NCBI RefSeq assembly: GCF_902686445.1
Contig: NC_062218.1
Span: forward strand, 10,887,015-10,951,014
DNA length: 64,000 bases
Source of the DNA: Sciurus carolinensis
Lineage: Eukaryota > Chordata > Mammalia > Rodentia > Sciuridae
Reading direction: 5' to 3'
A program made the position numbers and the translations under genes. Each line of letters opens with the position of its first letter. Within the stretch, counting starts at the first letter, position 1. Below the pieces are notes generated by a model that searched no databases, had not been told where the DNA came from, and worked only from the letters and a program-made list of their open reading frames with translations. Of this stretch, positions 35,549 to 47,632 are shown in pieces.

Positions 35549-35747
35549 AGGCAATCAACAAATACATGGGTACTTTCTCTTTATAGTATGAACTTTAGTT
35601 TCCTCCACATCTTTTCATGACTGGAGAGTTCATTTCTTTTTAGCATTCAACAATATTTCATTATCTTATTTATGCACTGACTTACTAAAGGATATCTTGG
35701 TTGTTTCCAATTAGTGACAATTATTAATAAATCTACTGTAAGCACCC

Positions 35748-36131
35748 ATGCTGTAATCTAAATGTACCTCCTGAATTAGTGTGTCTGAAACTTCATCCCC
35801 AGTGCAACAGGGTTGGAAGGTGGGCCCTGTGGGAGTTGCTCAAGTCCTGAGGACAGAACCGTAGGAACAGAATGATGTTAGCATGAAAGTATGCAGTGGC
35901 AGTTGGCTGGTTCTCTCCTATTCTTGTGCCACATGAGGACGCAATCCTCATTTGTAGGATTCAGTGTTCAAGGTGCCACATGTGAAGCAGAGACTGGACC
36001 TTCAGGAAACAGCAGAAACCTCACAAATTTGTCTCTGACTTCTAGGACTCTAGAACTGTGAGAAAATACTCTGTTCTTTATAAATTATTCAGCTTTCAGT
36101 GTTCTATTAGAAGACACAAAATGAATTAATG
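35748..36131 (+). mobile_element. MLT1/MST-type MaLR LTR
   Basis: It has 'acttcatccccagtgcaac', 'ggttggaaggtgggccctgt', 'aactgtgagaaaatactctg' and an end 'tctattagaagacacaaaat'. The layout is a solo LTR inserted in the ancient L1. Confidence 0.7.
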
Positions 36132-36500
36132 CAAGCTGTGGGCTGTTTTATTTTGTGTGAACATGTTTTCTAATATCTTGGATAAATACCAACAGCACAA
36201 CTACTGACTCACCTGAGGAGACTGTGGGTAGTATTGCAAGAAACCACCCACTTGCCTTACAGAGTGACCACACCATTTAGTATTCCCATCAGCGAGGTAT
36301 GAGTTTCTGTTACTTCAGCTCCATTCAATGTTGTCAGAGTCCTGGGTTTTAGCCATTCTAGTAGGTGTTTACTGGTATCTAATTGTTTTACTTTGCTTAA
36401 TCCTGATGACAAATGATGTGGAGAATCTTTTCATATTCCTGTTTGCTTTCTTTGGGAAGGTGGTTTTTCACATCTTAGGCACATTTGTTTAGTCTTTTTC

Positions 36501-37900
36501 TTTTCTTTTCTTTTTTTTTTTTCCTTTTCGAGTTTTGAAAGTTTTAGATCCATAAGGTCAGTTGAGAATACCAACAAATTTTAACTTAAGCTGTTTTTTT
36601 AGTATTATTCTTTTATTTATGTAAATCTTTCTTTGTGGTCCATATTCTTTTCTTTCTCCTTAACAAATCCTAATGTTTCTTGCAAGTCACTTCTACAGGC
36701 AATAAATTCCATGAATTTTTGTTTGTCTGAGAAAGTATTTCTTTTTTCTTCACTTTTGAAAGAAAATTTTACAAGGTATAGAAATCTAGGTTGGTGGTTT
36801 TGTTTTTCTCTCAATGCTTTAAATATTTCACTCTACTAGCTTGTTTGCAGGGTTTCTGAAGAGAAATCAAATCTAATTCTTATCTTCCTTTCCTTTGTTT
36901 TTCTGCAGGTGAGGTGTTTTTATCTTTTGGTTTTTTTTTTTTTTTTTTTCAAGACTTTATAGTTTAATTTACTGTGGTGGAAAAATGATATGGTTAGGTG
37001 AGTTTCTTTGGCATTTATTTTACTTGATGCTCTCTAAGATTCATAGATCTGTAGTTTGCTATTTGATACTAATTTCAGGGGATTAGCAGTTATTAAAAGT
37101 ATCTCATCTGTTTCTTTTTTTCTTATTATTTTGTTATGTGCATTCCATACTTTTTTTCTTTTAGTCTTTGTTGTTTTTAACTTTCAGTTTTATAGATGTC
37201 TATTGAAATACCATGGAGCCCAGAGATTCTTTTCTCATCCGTGCCTGTTCCACTAAGAAGCCCATTAAAGCCATCCTCAGTTTCTTATGTTGCTTTTGAA
37301 TGGAGTTTACCTTTTTGGCACATTCCTAGGATTTCCATCTTTCTGCATACATTGTCCATATGTACTCTGCCTAGTTCATCAGTTAGATTGTTTCAGTTTT
37401 CCATTCTCATGATTCCAACATCCCCACCATGTCTGGTCCTGGTGCTTCCCCCATCTCATCAAATTGTGTGAATTAGGTCTTGCATATATATTTTTGTTCT
37501 TAGCTACACATGGTAGGCCAGATGAAAGTCCTATATAAAGAACTTTATTAATTTAATGGTAACATACAGGGTGTGAGGAGAAAAGGTGTCCTATGGTACT
37601 GGTTGGACTTCAGTCCTTCAGTGAGCCCACACTTCTGGGCTGTGGACTGCAGAGTGTTTCTCTTTCTGTGCCCTCCCTGAGCATACCTTTTCTCCCAGGT
37701 CAGCTAAGTAGTGTCTTCTGGAAGCACTGGAGTGTACCTCAGAATGGTACCTTTTCTCCTCTCAAACTTCAGGCACAAGGACATTTTTCTCTGATACTTA
37801 CTGTGTGAAATCGGTTGAGCTCCTGGAGGACAATCGCACAATATTCTTGATCCTTCCTACTATTAGGTGCTTCTGCATTTTCTGCCTTTCAGATTTATCC
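36501..37900. other. Possible ancient L1-related repeat, orientation unclear
   Basis: T-rich text such as 'tttcttgcaagtcacttcta', 'gaaatctaggttggtggttt' and 'ccagagattcttttctcatc' recalls long, old L1-associated 3' regions. I cannot fix the family or the strand. A T19 run lies at 36931-36949. The short ORFs in it show no domain. Confidence 0.35.
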
Positions 37901-40419
37901 AAAGTGAAACTCCAGCAATTTGGAAACTGCAATTTAAATTGTCCTACCTTGGCACAGATTCCTGTGGAGGGTATTACTCATGAATCCATGGCTACCTCAG
38001 GGAGCTGTGATTCCTTATATTTACCTGTATTTCTCTCCCTTCTCAGGGGCAACAATTTCCCCTGTCTGACTTCTCTTCCAGATAACAGAAAAGTTGTGGA
38101 TTTTCAGGCTGTTCAGCTACTTATTTGTTCTTAAGATCGAGTGGTGACTTTCCGCCTCTTTATGTGTGGAACTAGACACCAGAGGCACTGGAAGTTTGCA
38201 AGTTCCAGCATAAAGCAGAGGACCTTGGACATCCCTGATCAAAGACATCCCCCTGTTGTCTACAGATATGTCAACCACTTTGACAGATGCTCTACACTGA
38301 GGAACTATTAGCAGAGGACAAAGAAAGAAAGTGGCATTTGAATTGTCAATCAGATAAATTAAATTTATGTAGTCATAATCACAGGCAGAATAAATTCACA
38401 CCAAAATCAATGAAATAGATATGAATTACCTATCATTAAAGAGTTTAAATGCAAGTTTTCATGCTAAATACTTTTGAAAGTAAGGGACACGGGCTTAACT
38501 TTGCTAAAGCTGTCAAGTAAAAAAAATTAAAAATAATTAATGTGGTGAATCAAAGATGGTGACAGACTCTTGGGCATTTTTTCCATGAAGGAGTGTGTCC
38601 TATTTCCTTTACATTGTGATCCATGACTCCTTGAACAAATAAAATTAAATTAAAATAATTGGAATCTCTGCCTTGAGCCCTTGGACCTGAACCCCTATTA
38701 TGAATACAACTGCTCTGCTGAAGGGACTGTGTGCAAAAAGCTTCAACCTTGATGCAGAGGGAGCATAATCGAGAGGACCCGAATTTCTAACTGTCCAGGC
38801 AAGAAGACTGGCATCTAAATACTAGTGGGTGACCCCAGTCAGCAGAAGAATCATCCAGTCAACTTGAGACTCTGATAAAATACAAACATTCCTATTTTCA
38901 ACTATCCATTTTAAGGTGGTATGATTCAAAGCAGCACACACCAAATGGATAAAGAATGAAAAATCAGAATTAAATAAATTTGGGAACCAAAGTGAGAAAG
39001 TGAGTGATGGACAGTTTTAAAGAATACACTTATAAAAATGAGTATACTTATAAAATTAAAGGAAAGTAGATTTACAATTTAAATGTTTCCTGCTTAAGAT
39101 TTCAAAGTACCCCTAAAATGATAAAATATAGTACTGTTGCTACTGGATCTAATATTATGTTAACAGTGATATAATCTTCATGTAGTAAAAATAAGAGTGT
39201 ATCATTTAACTCAACAAGCAATTATGTGTTTACTCTAATCCAGAAGGCAAGGAGGAAAAGAAATAAGATTTGTAACCATAAATGAGCTCATAATCATATT
39301 ATTTTATCTTGGTATTTTGTTTATTTTTGCTTCTGTGGTTTGTTTAAATGGAGTGGCAGAGGTACATTAGGTGACTGTCATCAGATCACATAATAAATAA
39401 TGGAGCTAAATTCATTTCAGAGTTTCCTACTAAAATACCACCACTGTGGAAAATCTCATTGTGTTCATGAAGACAGACTCTGAAACTGATCCCGAATTGG
39501 TGATGGCAGAGGCCCTTGGAGGATGAGCTGAAGAGGATTGGGAGAGGTAAGACACGGAGGTTGGACTTTCAGGTGAGTGAGGAAGGATGGACACAAATGT
39601 AATTTTTTGTAGGAGTTACTGTGCAGTATCTAGCGGCACAATTCGCCAGTACACGGGAGAATTAAGCAGTGTGTCAATTCCAAGAATTACTTGGCAATGA
39701 TGAAAGGTCAAATCAGAGACTAAATCAGTTCATCAGACCATGGCAAAGAGGAATGGAGATGTTGCTGATGAGAAAATATGAGGGAGATGCTTTTTGCATA
39801 GAGAGGTACCAGAGGCAGTGGGAAGTTACTGTACTGAAATATCCCAACATTGTCCATGATGACCATCTTCTAAGAATGTTGTATCTATTTTTTGTATTTC
39901 TCCATATTTAGGAGAAGCTGCTATTAGACTCATCCATGATTGCAATAATCACTCAACAAAGGATCTGTGATGATCACAAAGCAAGAGCCTAAGAACAAAA
40001 TAATAAACTTTTTGACATCGTTGTTTGAAAATCCAAATTACTCCAAAAGCATTCATTACCATGGCGGTCCCCAAATCCACCTTACCACATATTTGATTTT
40101 TTTTGTGATAGTTAAAGTAATAAAATGTTTTTCCATAACAAATATAATAATCAGAAATACAGTTGTGCAATTTTGTACTTGTACACAATCAGACCAAGTA
40201 AGAACATAATGTCCACTTGGATGTTTGCTATTTTAAGTATTTTCAATTCTCATTGCTTTATTCTTTCAGAACATTACATTGAATCAAAAAGTCACTTCTT
40301 TGTTAGTTTATTTATTCATAGGACTTAGTATTTATACAACATGTATATGGTTCTTTACTTACTTGAGTAGCATATTATCATCACTTTTTATGAACACTCA
40401 ATTTTTAGAAAATGATTTT
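37901..40419. other. No gene seen
   Basis: No domain is visible in the short ORFs (for example 39669-39911 or the overlapping pair at 39949-40209). Confidence 0.5.
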
Positions 40420-40540
40420 TAGTTGTAGATGGACACAATATCTTTATTTTATTGATGTGTTTTTATGTGGTGCTGAAGATTGAACCCAGTGCCTCATGTG
40501 TGTTAGACAAGAGCTCTACCAGCTACAACCCTAGCACCCC
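40420..40540 (-). mobile_element. ID-type SINE
   Basis: Reversed ID: 'gtgctgaagattgaaccca', 'gtgcctcatgtgtgttaga', 'agagctctaccagctacaac', with a T-rich reversed tail to its left that holds 'gatggacacaatatcttta'. Confidence 0.85.
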
Positions 40541-42129
40541 GATTTTTTATACCATAGTAGAGTCTAAAAATCATTGAAGAAACATATGTACCCAAATGCA
40601 ATGTTATGCATTTGCAGATTTTTTGTTGTTGTTATTATCGTTCGAAGTTCATTAAAGTAAGTGGCTTAGAAACAGGGTCAGTAATTGCTAGTAATTCTGT
40701 TCCTGAAGTTAAAAAGCATACTTTCTCTAGAATACTTTCCCTTTGTGAATATATAACAACAACCTTGACCACCTATGGCCCAGCAAATAATGGATATACA
40801 AAATGATTTATCTGCCTCCTTGTACTTTTATTTATACCCTATTCTGGTCTCTTAATCCAGGACCTATGTAATTCACCATATAGTAGAAATTGTGGTAAAG
40901 AAATCAAATCGTAATGACAATAGATTCAGTAGTGGCACCAAAATATACCAAAATATTGATGGCACTGGTTTTAGAAAGAGACTCTGTGTAGTTCAGGAAC
41001 CTCAGGAAGCCCTCTGTGTCTGCTTGGCAGCCCTGAGCAGAGCATTCTGTTTAATTTTTCATGCCAAAGCTTTGTCCTGCCAAAGCTGCCAGATCTTTTG
41101 CAACAATAGTTTTAGAATCAGGCATACTTGTGTTTAAAAGTTGGTTTCATTGCTTACGAATTGTAAAACTTGTAGCAATAAACAAACTGTAACATGTTCT
41201 GGTTTTGCAAAATGATTTTTTTTGTTTGACTTTAATTCATGAGTATATTGGAAAATACTTCATGATATTTGATACTTCTCAGCCTTCAGCCTCAGTCTGA
41301 AAGGAATTTCAAATAAGAGACTAAAGGTTATTATCGTTACATTATTTTGAAATAATATTTATTTTCAAAGTATTAAATAAACAAATATAATCTCCTATTT
41401 ATTGCAAGAAGATAAAACCAAATTTCTTCTTTTTTGTTTAAGTTTATTAAAATACTTACAATTATCTGCTTTGTTCATGGAATATTTTTTGTATCTGCTA
41501 ACTCTCTCTCATTCTTCCATCCTTATTAAACTCTGTGTATCCCATAGCTACAATAACCCTTCAGCCAGAATTGAAAATTCACTCGACTCTGTCACTTTTT
41601 ATAACAGGGTACTAAAACAAAATCTCATCTTTGGATAAACTTGATGATTTGTTTAATGCATATGTTCTGACATCTTTTATCTGAGTAGTCATACTAGGCA
41701 GGTTGATGATGGACACATTTGAATCAAAGGTGACTCATCTTTCCACCAACTGGAGGACACGTGAGGCTGGTAGACCTGGCCAGGCAAGCTACTGCGGTCA
41801 CATCCCTCAACCTAACACGTAAGGACTGAGGGCGGTTAATGTCCCCAGGATACAGTCACTCTCCACATCTCCAGCTCCTTGAGGAGCCCTCTCTCTTCTG
41901 GTCACTCCTGGAAACTTCGGAAGATTTAATAAGGAAACCCCTGCCCATCTCACTACTTTGCCCATGTCTTTACTTTGACCAGAGAGACTATTTAAGGAAG
42001 TTTCATTTAGTTTTCATCTAATAACAGATCATTTCAATTTCAATTCAATATGAGGTCCTCAGAAGACCCTTCTCTAAATTTTTAGTTAAGGTCTGTCACA
42101 AACTATAATTAAACTTACACTATTATTTT
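40541..42129. other. No gene seen
   Basis: AT-rich DNA; short ORFs without recognisable domains. Confidence 0.5.
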
Positions 42130-43610
42130 TAAATTTTATTTTTGAGAATAATTGTAGACTTGAAGAAGAACTTTGAAGGTACAGGGAAGTTCCCTTGTAG
42201 CTTGAATATAGTTCCTCCTATAGTTAACATTCCACATTAGTATGATCTTTGTCACAATCAGTGAATCAAAGCCTGTCCATGACACAGATGTCCTTGGAGT
42301 TCACCTCCAGCTTTGCCTCTTCTCCTGGGCACCGCGTTACATTTAGCTTCCATGTACCTTCCCCTGTGTCCTGGAAGCTGGAGCTGCTCACAGGTTCCTT
42401 GTCTGGACACCTTGACGGTTTCAGGAGTACTGGGTTGATACCAGGGGGGCATTTTGATTGGATTTATGCTGTTTCCATCATGATGAGCCGGGGCCCTGGG
42501 CTCTGGGAAGGAAACCAGTGGTGCAGGGCTGCTCAGTGCAGGCCAGGCAGACGGTCAGGTGACGTGTCCCTGCTGCCGTGGGCCTCGTCAGTGGAGGGGG
42601 TGGTGTTGGCCGGGCGTTTGCACTGTGCACTATAAAGACACTCAGAGACACCTGGGTCTCTCGGTCTCTTGCACGCACATGTGCACGCACACTCACACAC
42701 CCACAGCTTCATTCACTGCACCATTTGAAAGGAAGGCACTGCATCACCTGCACCTGAGAAGAGAGAGTCGTGTTCCACCTCGGCGAAGGTGCAATCTTTA
42801 CAGACTTTGAAGTCATTCCTTATTTCTTCAGTGCACCGTTTATTGTGGTATGAACTCATGGATTTTATTTTATGTTTCAGGTGATAAGATTATACTACTA
42901 TTTTTGACCCTCGAATTGTTTCGAGTTTGACTATTAGGATTTTTTTCTAGTGGCCCCCTGTGGCCCTTTCACCTGCCTAAATGTGGAGTTTTGTTGCTCT
43001 GTTTCTTAGTCCTTTTTATTTTCTGTAATATGTCAGAATAGATTTCATTTATGCAGAGCAGCTTAGGTTCCTGTGTGGTCTCCCCCATTACCACCATCAC
43101 CCTTGGAGAGGACATTTGTCACAACTGATGAACTTAGGTCGACACACACATCATTATCATCCAGACCCCGTAGTTTATATTAGAGTGCACTCTGGGCCTG
43201 GTGCAGTCCCTGGGTTTGGACCAACGTGTAATGACAAGGATGCATCCTGCGGTGTCATACAGAGAAGTTTCCCTGCCTTCGAAAAGCTTTGCGCTCAGTG
43301 TCTGTACTTCTCCCTCTCTGCTAACGCCTGGAAACCTCCTTTTTAAATGTCACCATAGTTTTCCTTTTGCCAAGATGAATCTTGGAACCAGACAATATGG
43401 AGCCTTCTAGATTGACCTGCTTCGTGCAGTGGAAGGCACTTACGTTCCTTCCATGTCTTCTCATGGCTAAATAACTGATTTCTTCTGAGTGTTGGATAAT
43501 ACCCCTTTGTCTGGATGCACCACGGTTCATTGACCCCTTCACTCCCTCAAGGACATCTTGGTTACTTCCAAGTTTTGACAAATTATGAATAAAACTTTCT
43601 GGCATCCTGA
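42130..43610 (-). mobile_element. Ancient L1 remnant
   Basis: Reversed old L1 text at 43110-43600 ('ttatattagagtgcactctg', 'aggacatcttggttacttcc', 'ttttgacaaattatgaataa') is collinear with the ancient L1 near 34.1-35.7 kb. The 42130-42500 part looks like its 3' UTR. The middle (42480-42700) is GC-rich with CpGs and does not clearly belong to it. Confidence 0.5.
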
Positions 43611-43710
43611 GACACTCCAGGCTTATTCTGTGTGTTCCCTACACAATTCCTGGAATCAAGCCTTTTTCTAAGGATCTCTTTTTCTTTTATTGAGAAATGA
43701 CATTAGAAAC

Positions 43711-43895
43711 CAAGGTCTGGGAGCCAGACATGCTGGTGACATTGAATCGCAGCAGCTTGGGAGGCTGAGGCCAGCCTGGGCAACTCAGGGAGGCCCTGCC
43801 TCAAAACACACATAAAACAGGCTGGGAATGTAGCTCAGTGATGGAGGACCCCTGATTCAATCTTCAGTATGAAAAAAAATTAAAAAGAAAAAAAA
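43711..43895 (+). mobile_element. B1-dID SINE (B1 part shortened)
   Basis: It has 'agcagcttgggaggctgagg', then 'ccagcctgggcaactcagg' with part of the B1 middle missing. The ID unit follows ('gctgggaatgtagctcagtg', 'gattcaatcttcagt') with an A-rich tail. Confidence 0.85.
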
Positions 43896-44447
43896 CAAGG
43901 TCAGGAAACTTCATGCTGCACTCTATTGTTGATATTTAGAAATTTATATATTTAATTATTTAGTTAATTATGAACTGTCTCTTCATCCCACTAGAGACTA
44001 AGCTTTATGTCATTAGGGACCCTAGTAGAATCCAAGGCATAGCCTTCATGGACAATGATTCTTGAAATTAAACATTGCAGTGTTTATCTTGGAATTGTTT
44101 AAATAAAGAAACAGTTAATCAATTGTGCATCAATGCCTCATTGTGTCGTTCCTGCAATGTTATTCACAGCAATGATAGATCAGCTGAGTTAAGGGGAACC
44201 ACTTACTTTATGATAATGCATCAGGGAAGCCACTGAACATTAAGTCAGGCACAGTATTTTTCTATACAGTCCTAATTATAAATTATATCCTTTATAATGT
44301 GATTGAAATATTCTAATGCTTAGAAGTCTAAGTATCTTCTCCATGACTGCTGTATGCCCTTCATAAATGCATCATGGTTTTGATTTCCATGGTTCAGACT
44401 TTCTCTGTGCTGTAATTGTATGATTCCAACTTATTGAAATAATATTT
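43896..44447. other. No gene seen
   Basis: AT-rich DNA without a recognisable feature. Confidence 0.45.
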
Positions 44448-45262
44448 CTTATTATCAAGAATACAAGCAGCAATAAATTTTGGTGAGGATGTGGGGGAAA
44501 AGGTACACCCATACATTGCTGGTGGCACTGCAAATTGGTGAAACTGCTCTGGAAAGCAAAATGGAGATTCCTCCAAAAACTAGGAATGGAACAACCATTT
44601 GACCCAGTTATCCCTCTCCTCAGTATTTATCCAAAGGATTTAAAATCAGCATACTGCAGTGATGCAGTCACATCAATGTTTATAGAAGCTAAGCTGTGGA
44701 GCCAAAGTAGGTGCCCTTGAAAAAATGAATGGATGAAGAAAATGCGGAATATAAAAACAGAGAAGTATTACTCAGTCATAAAGAAGAACGACTTTATAAC
44801 ATTTGCTGGTAAATGGATGGATCTGAAGACTATCGTACCAAGTGAATTAACCCAATCCCCAAAACCAAAGGTTGAATGTTATTTCTGATGCGGAAACTAA
44901 TACTCAATGGGGGGTGGGTGGGGAAGAATAGAAGTCCAGTGGATTAAATAAATGGGAATGAAGGGAAGGGAGGGAGGATGGGAAAAGGAGACAATGAAAT
45001 GAATCTGATACAACTTTCCCTTGTACTTACATGAATATACCAGAGTGAATTTCACCATCATATACATCCACAAGAAATTAATTTAAAAAATTAAATGATA
45101 AAAGATCAATAGAGGAAAGTAAGCAGCGGGTGGGGAGAGGGAAGAGATAGGAAAGGTACCGGGGTTTGAATTAGAAGGAGATACATTCCGTGCTTTTATA
45201 ATTATGTTATGGATTCTACTGTCACGTATAACTGAAAAGAATCAGTAAAAAGAAAGAAAGAA
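44448..45262 (+). mobile_element. L1 3' end of an older subfamily
   Basis: ORF2-tail text ('ggtgaggatgtgggggaaaa', 'gctggtggcactgcaaattg', 'gacccagttatccctctcct', 'aagtattactcagtcataaa') runs into a purine-rich 3' UTR with 'ggggggtgggtgggg'. A second 3'-UTR-like block lies at about 45100-45262. The readable run 44535-44720 is the ORF2 C-terminus and is not a gene. Confidence 0.8.
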
Positions 45263-46504
45263 TATATCTCAGGCTTAGATTAATTCTGAAAGATGGACAA
45301 ATAGGGTAAACTCTGTTCAGGGTGGAAGCATTTAGACATGGAGAAGACACAGTATCCACGAACAAACTGAACACAATAAAAAAAATGTGAGGGGAATTGA
45401 TTCACAGAAATGTATATCTGTCTTCATTTCTAGTTTAGGTTGTCCAGACTCCAACTGCTCTACCACCTGCTTCGGAATTTGAATCCTCTTCTCCTGTAAT
45501 GAAAATTTAAAACCCCAGATCAAGTGACACCAAATGGGAGACAATCCAAAAGGCAGTTCTACTTACTGACTCTCTAGGAGCATCTGCCTGTAAAGAGAAC
45601 CAGGAGGAGTCACAGGAAAGAGAAAAGGATGAAGTAAGAGAAGACATTAGGGGAAAGAGAGGGATGTCTGGGGACAAAGAAGGAGCAGTTCCCGTGAAGA
45701 GCAGCATCTAGATGTACGATGTAACTTAACACGCATTGTAAACATTTATACTTCACAAAAGTCTTCAACCACTTGTGTACGTACTGAAGGCCTCAATATC
45801 TAGCTCATTGATGGGGAATCTATGCCATATAAAATATTGCACAGAGTATTAGCTTTAAAAACTGTTTTATGTTCTGGTACCACAGACTTTCAGAATTGGG
45901 GAAGCATAGGTTTCTGAGAATTATGAAATACATTGTTCATCGAGATGTAAACCTGATGTATCTGGCCCTTGGGCACTCATAGATGTAAATATATTCTGAC
46001 ATGTAATTTGCTTTAATAGGGTTACTCTCAAATATGTAAACTTAGTTACAAAAAGTAAGTCATTTATAACATCTGAGCTACAACTGATACCATCTTGGAT
46101 TTGTAACTGTTTTTCTGTCTTCATTTCAATTAACTTTTAATTCACCAATATATATCAAATAATGTTGTATGCTACATTAGCCAGGGCTGTAACAAAAATA
46201 ATATCATCTTACCTCTTCTAAACATATATTAAAATATTGTATCTCATTATTTACTCAAGATCCTCTCAATTCCTATTTATTTAGTTTCTCATGGTAAGAC
46301 TCACGACAAAAAGTCACAAATGCAATTATGCTCACGTGCTTTATATAGAAATACTTACTCTCGTATTAGTACACTTCTTAGCTTATATTAATTCTTATGT
46401 AATAAGAATATTTAGTAAAATGTCTGTAGTTGAGGCTTTCAGTAGATTTACTTGCTCTTTAAATGACTGAATTGCTTCTTATGTCTGGAATTATAAAACA
46501 AGAT
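45263..46504. other. No gene seen
   Basis: Short minus-strand ORFs at 45332-45707 overlap each other and have no visible domain. Confidence 0.5.
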
Positions 46505-46710
46505 TATAAACCAGGCACAGTGGCACATGCCTGTAATCCCAGCAGCTCAGTTCTCTTAGGAGGGAGGATCACAAGTTTTAGGCCAGCCTGGGAAACATAG
46601 TAAGATCATAATGAAAATAAAAGTAGAAGAAAGAAAGAAAAAAATGTGGAGGGGTAGATCAGTGGTAAATTATCCCTGGATTCTGTTGTCCCAAAAACCA
46701 AAAAAAGAAA
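46505..46710 (+). mobile_element. B1-dID SINE
   Basis: It begins 'aaccaggcacagtggcacat' and continues 'gcctgtaatcccagcagctc', 'aggccagcctgggaaacata'. The ID part is degraded ('ggggtagatcagtggtaaat'), and the tail is A/G-rich. Confidence 0.85.
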
Positions 46711-47499
46711 GGAGGAAAGAAGAAGAAAAAAGTTTTAGATGGGTTTCCAGGTTTTAGTTTTTTGGTAGGTGATTATATAGGTAGATAGATAGATATAATG
46801 GAACTTACTTTTCAACAGTAGTTTGAAGTGTCAGATCCTTATTGAACCAATGGACAAAGTGAGCTAAAGTATTATTTAAAATTCTAAGTAATATGACCGT
46901 ACAACAGATAAGGGAGTACGAGTGTCTATAAATCATTTGATTCAGAATTAGCATAAAAAAGGTCAGCAAAGATTTTCCACAAAGGGCTAAATACTATATG
47001 ATTTTGGTGTTGTAGGTCATACAGTCTCTGTCACAAATACAATTTATATAACTGCAAAAGCAGTCACAGAGCATACATAAGCAAGTGGTGAAGCACGCAA
47101 TGAACTGGATTTAACCCACATTGTCGCTGTGGTTTTTGATTTTTGGTATATTTTATTAATGATCATTTTATGATTCTTAATTGAAAATATACTGTATGTC
47201 TAATATGTTATATTATAAATAAATCCTAGTAGTGCATGGTCAGTATTTTCTGCATTTACATGTGTTTGGTTTCATCTGATATTATCCTTGTCTCTCAAAA
47301 TAGTATTTATTTTGCTAAATACCAATCTTCTGTAATGTCTTGGTGTGAGACATTTTACCTGTACTCCTTTCTCTATAAGGTAAATTGATGCTTCCACATA
47401 CTGCTGCTTTTTACAGAATGAGTTAGGAGATGACTGACTCTCAAGGGTGATTGCTAAGAGGACTCCAGCTCATTACTTCCATTCACTTTTCCAACACTT

Positions 47500-47600
47500 C
47501 CTTTTCAACTGAGTTATATGCCTCAGTGGTAGTGAGTATTGTGTATCCATAAAGTATCTGTAAGGCCTTGGCTTCAAGCCTCAACACTGAAAAATTACAA
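47500..47600 (+). mobile_element. Degraded ID-like SINE
   Basis: Weak match: 'tatgcctcagtggtagtgag', 'cttggcttcaagcctcaaca', then an A-rich tail. Confidence 0.4.
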
Positions 47601-47632
47601 TTAAAATAATTTTTAAAAAACCACTCTTTTCG

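Larger units (their letters stand above)
34491..35590 (-). mobile_element. Young-lineage L1 with 5' inversion
   Basis: The part 34516-35108 is a minus-strand L1 3' end (T-rich tail, 'ttgatgcattgtacacaag', 3' UTR, ORF2 tail, (TA)n at 34905-34941). From 35109 the orientation flips: 35109-35567 reads plus-strand ORF2 from 'ctggaaatccatatgtag', matching the first L1 at about 3067-3525. About 220 bp of element between the two parts are missing. The word 'gggtacttt' occurs at 34491 and 35568, probably the start of a diverged target-site duplication. This is the pattern expected from twin priming. Confidence 0.85.
34100..36500 (-). mobile_element. Ancient L1 (mammal-wide type), split by two insertions
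   Basis: Reversed ORF2-tail and 3'-UTR text is seen at 34140-34490 ('ttgggtgttgtacattctgt', 'caacactgatctttttcctg'), at 35575-35745 ('tttcctccacatcttttcat', 'gatatcttggttgtttccaa') and at 36130-36480 ('ggataaataccaacagcac'). A younger L1 (34491-35590) and an MLT1-type LTR (35748-36131) separate the parts. The order is collinear when the insertions are ignored. Confidence 0.7.

Noticed and set aside
42249..42810. Overlapping ORFs in GC-rich DNA (128, 72 and 83 codons)
   Set aside because: High GC lowers stop frequency; no domain is visible and part of the region is old L1-like.
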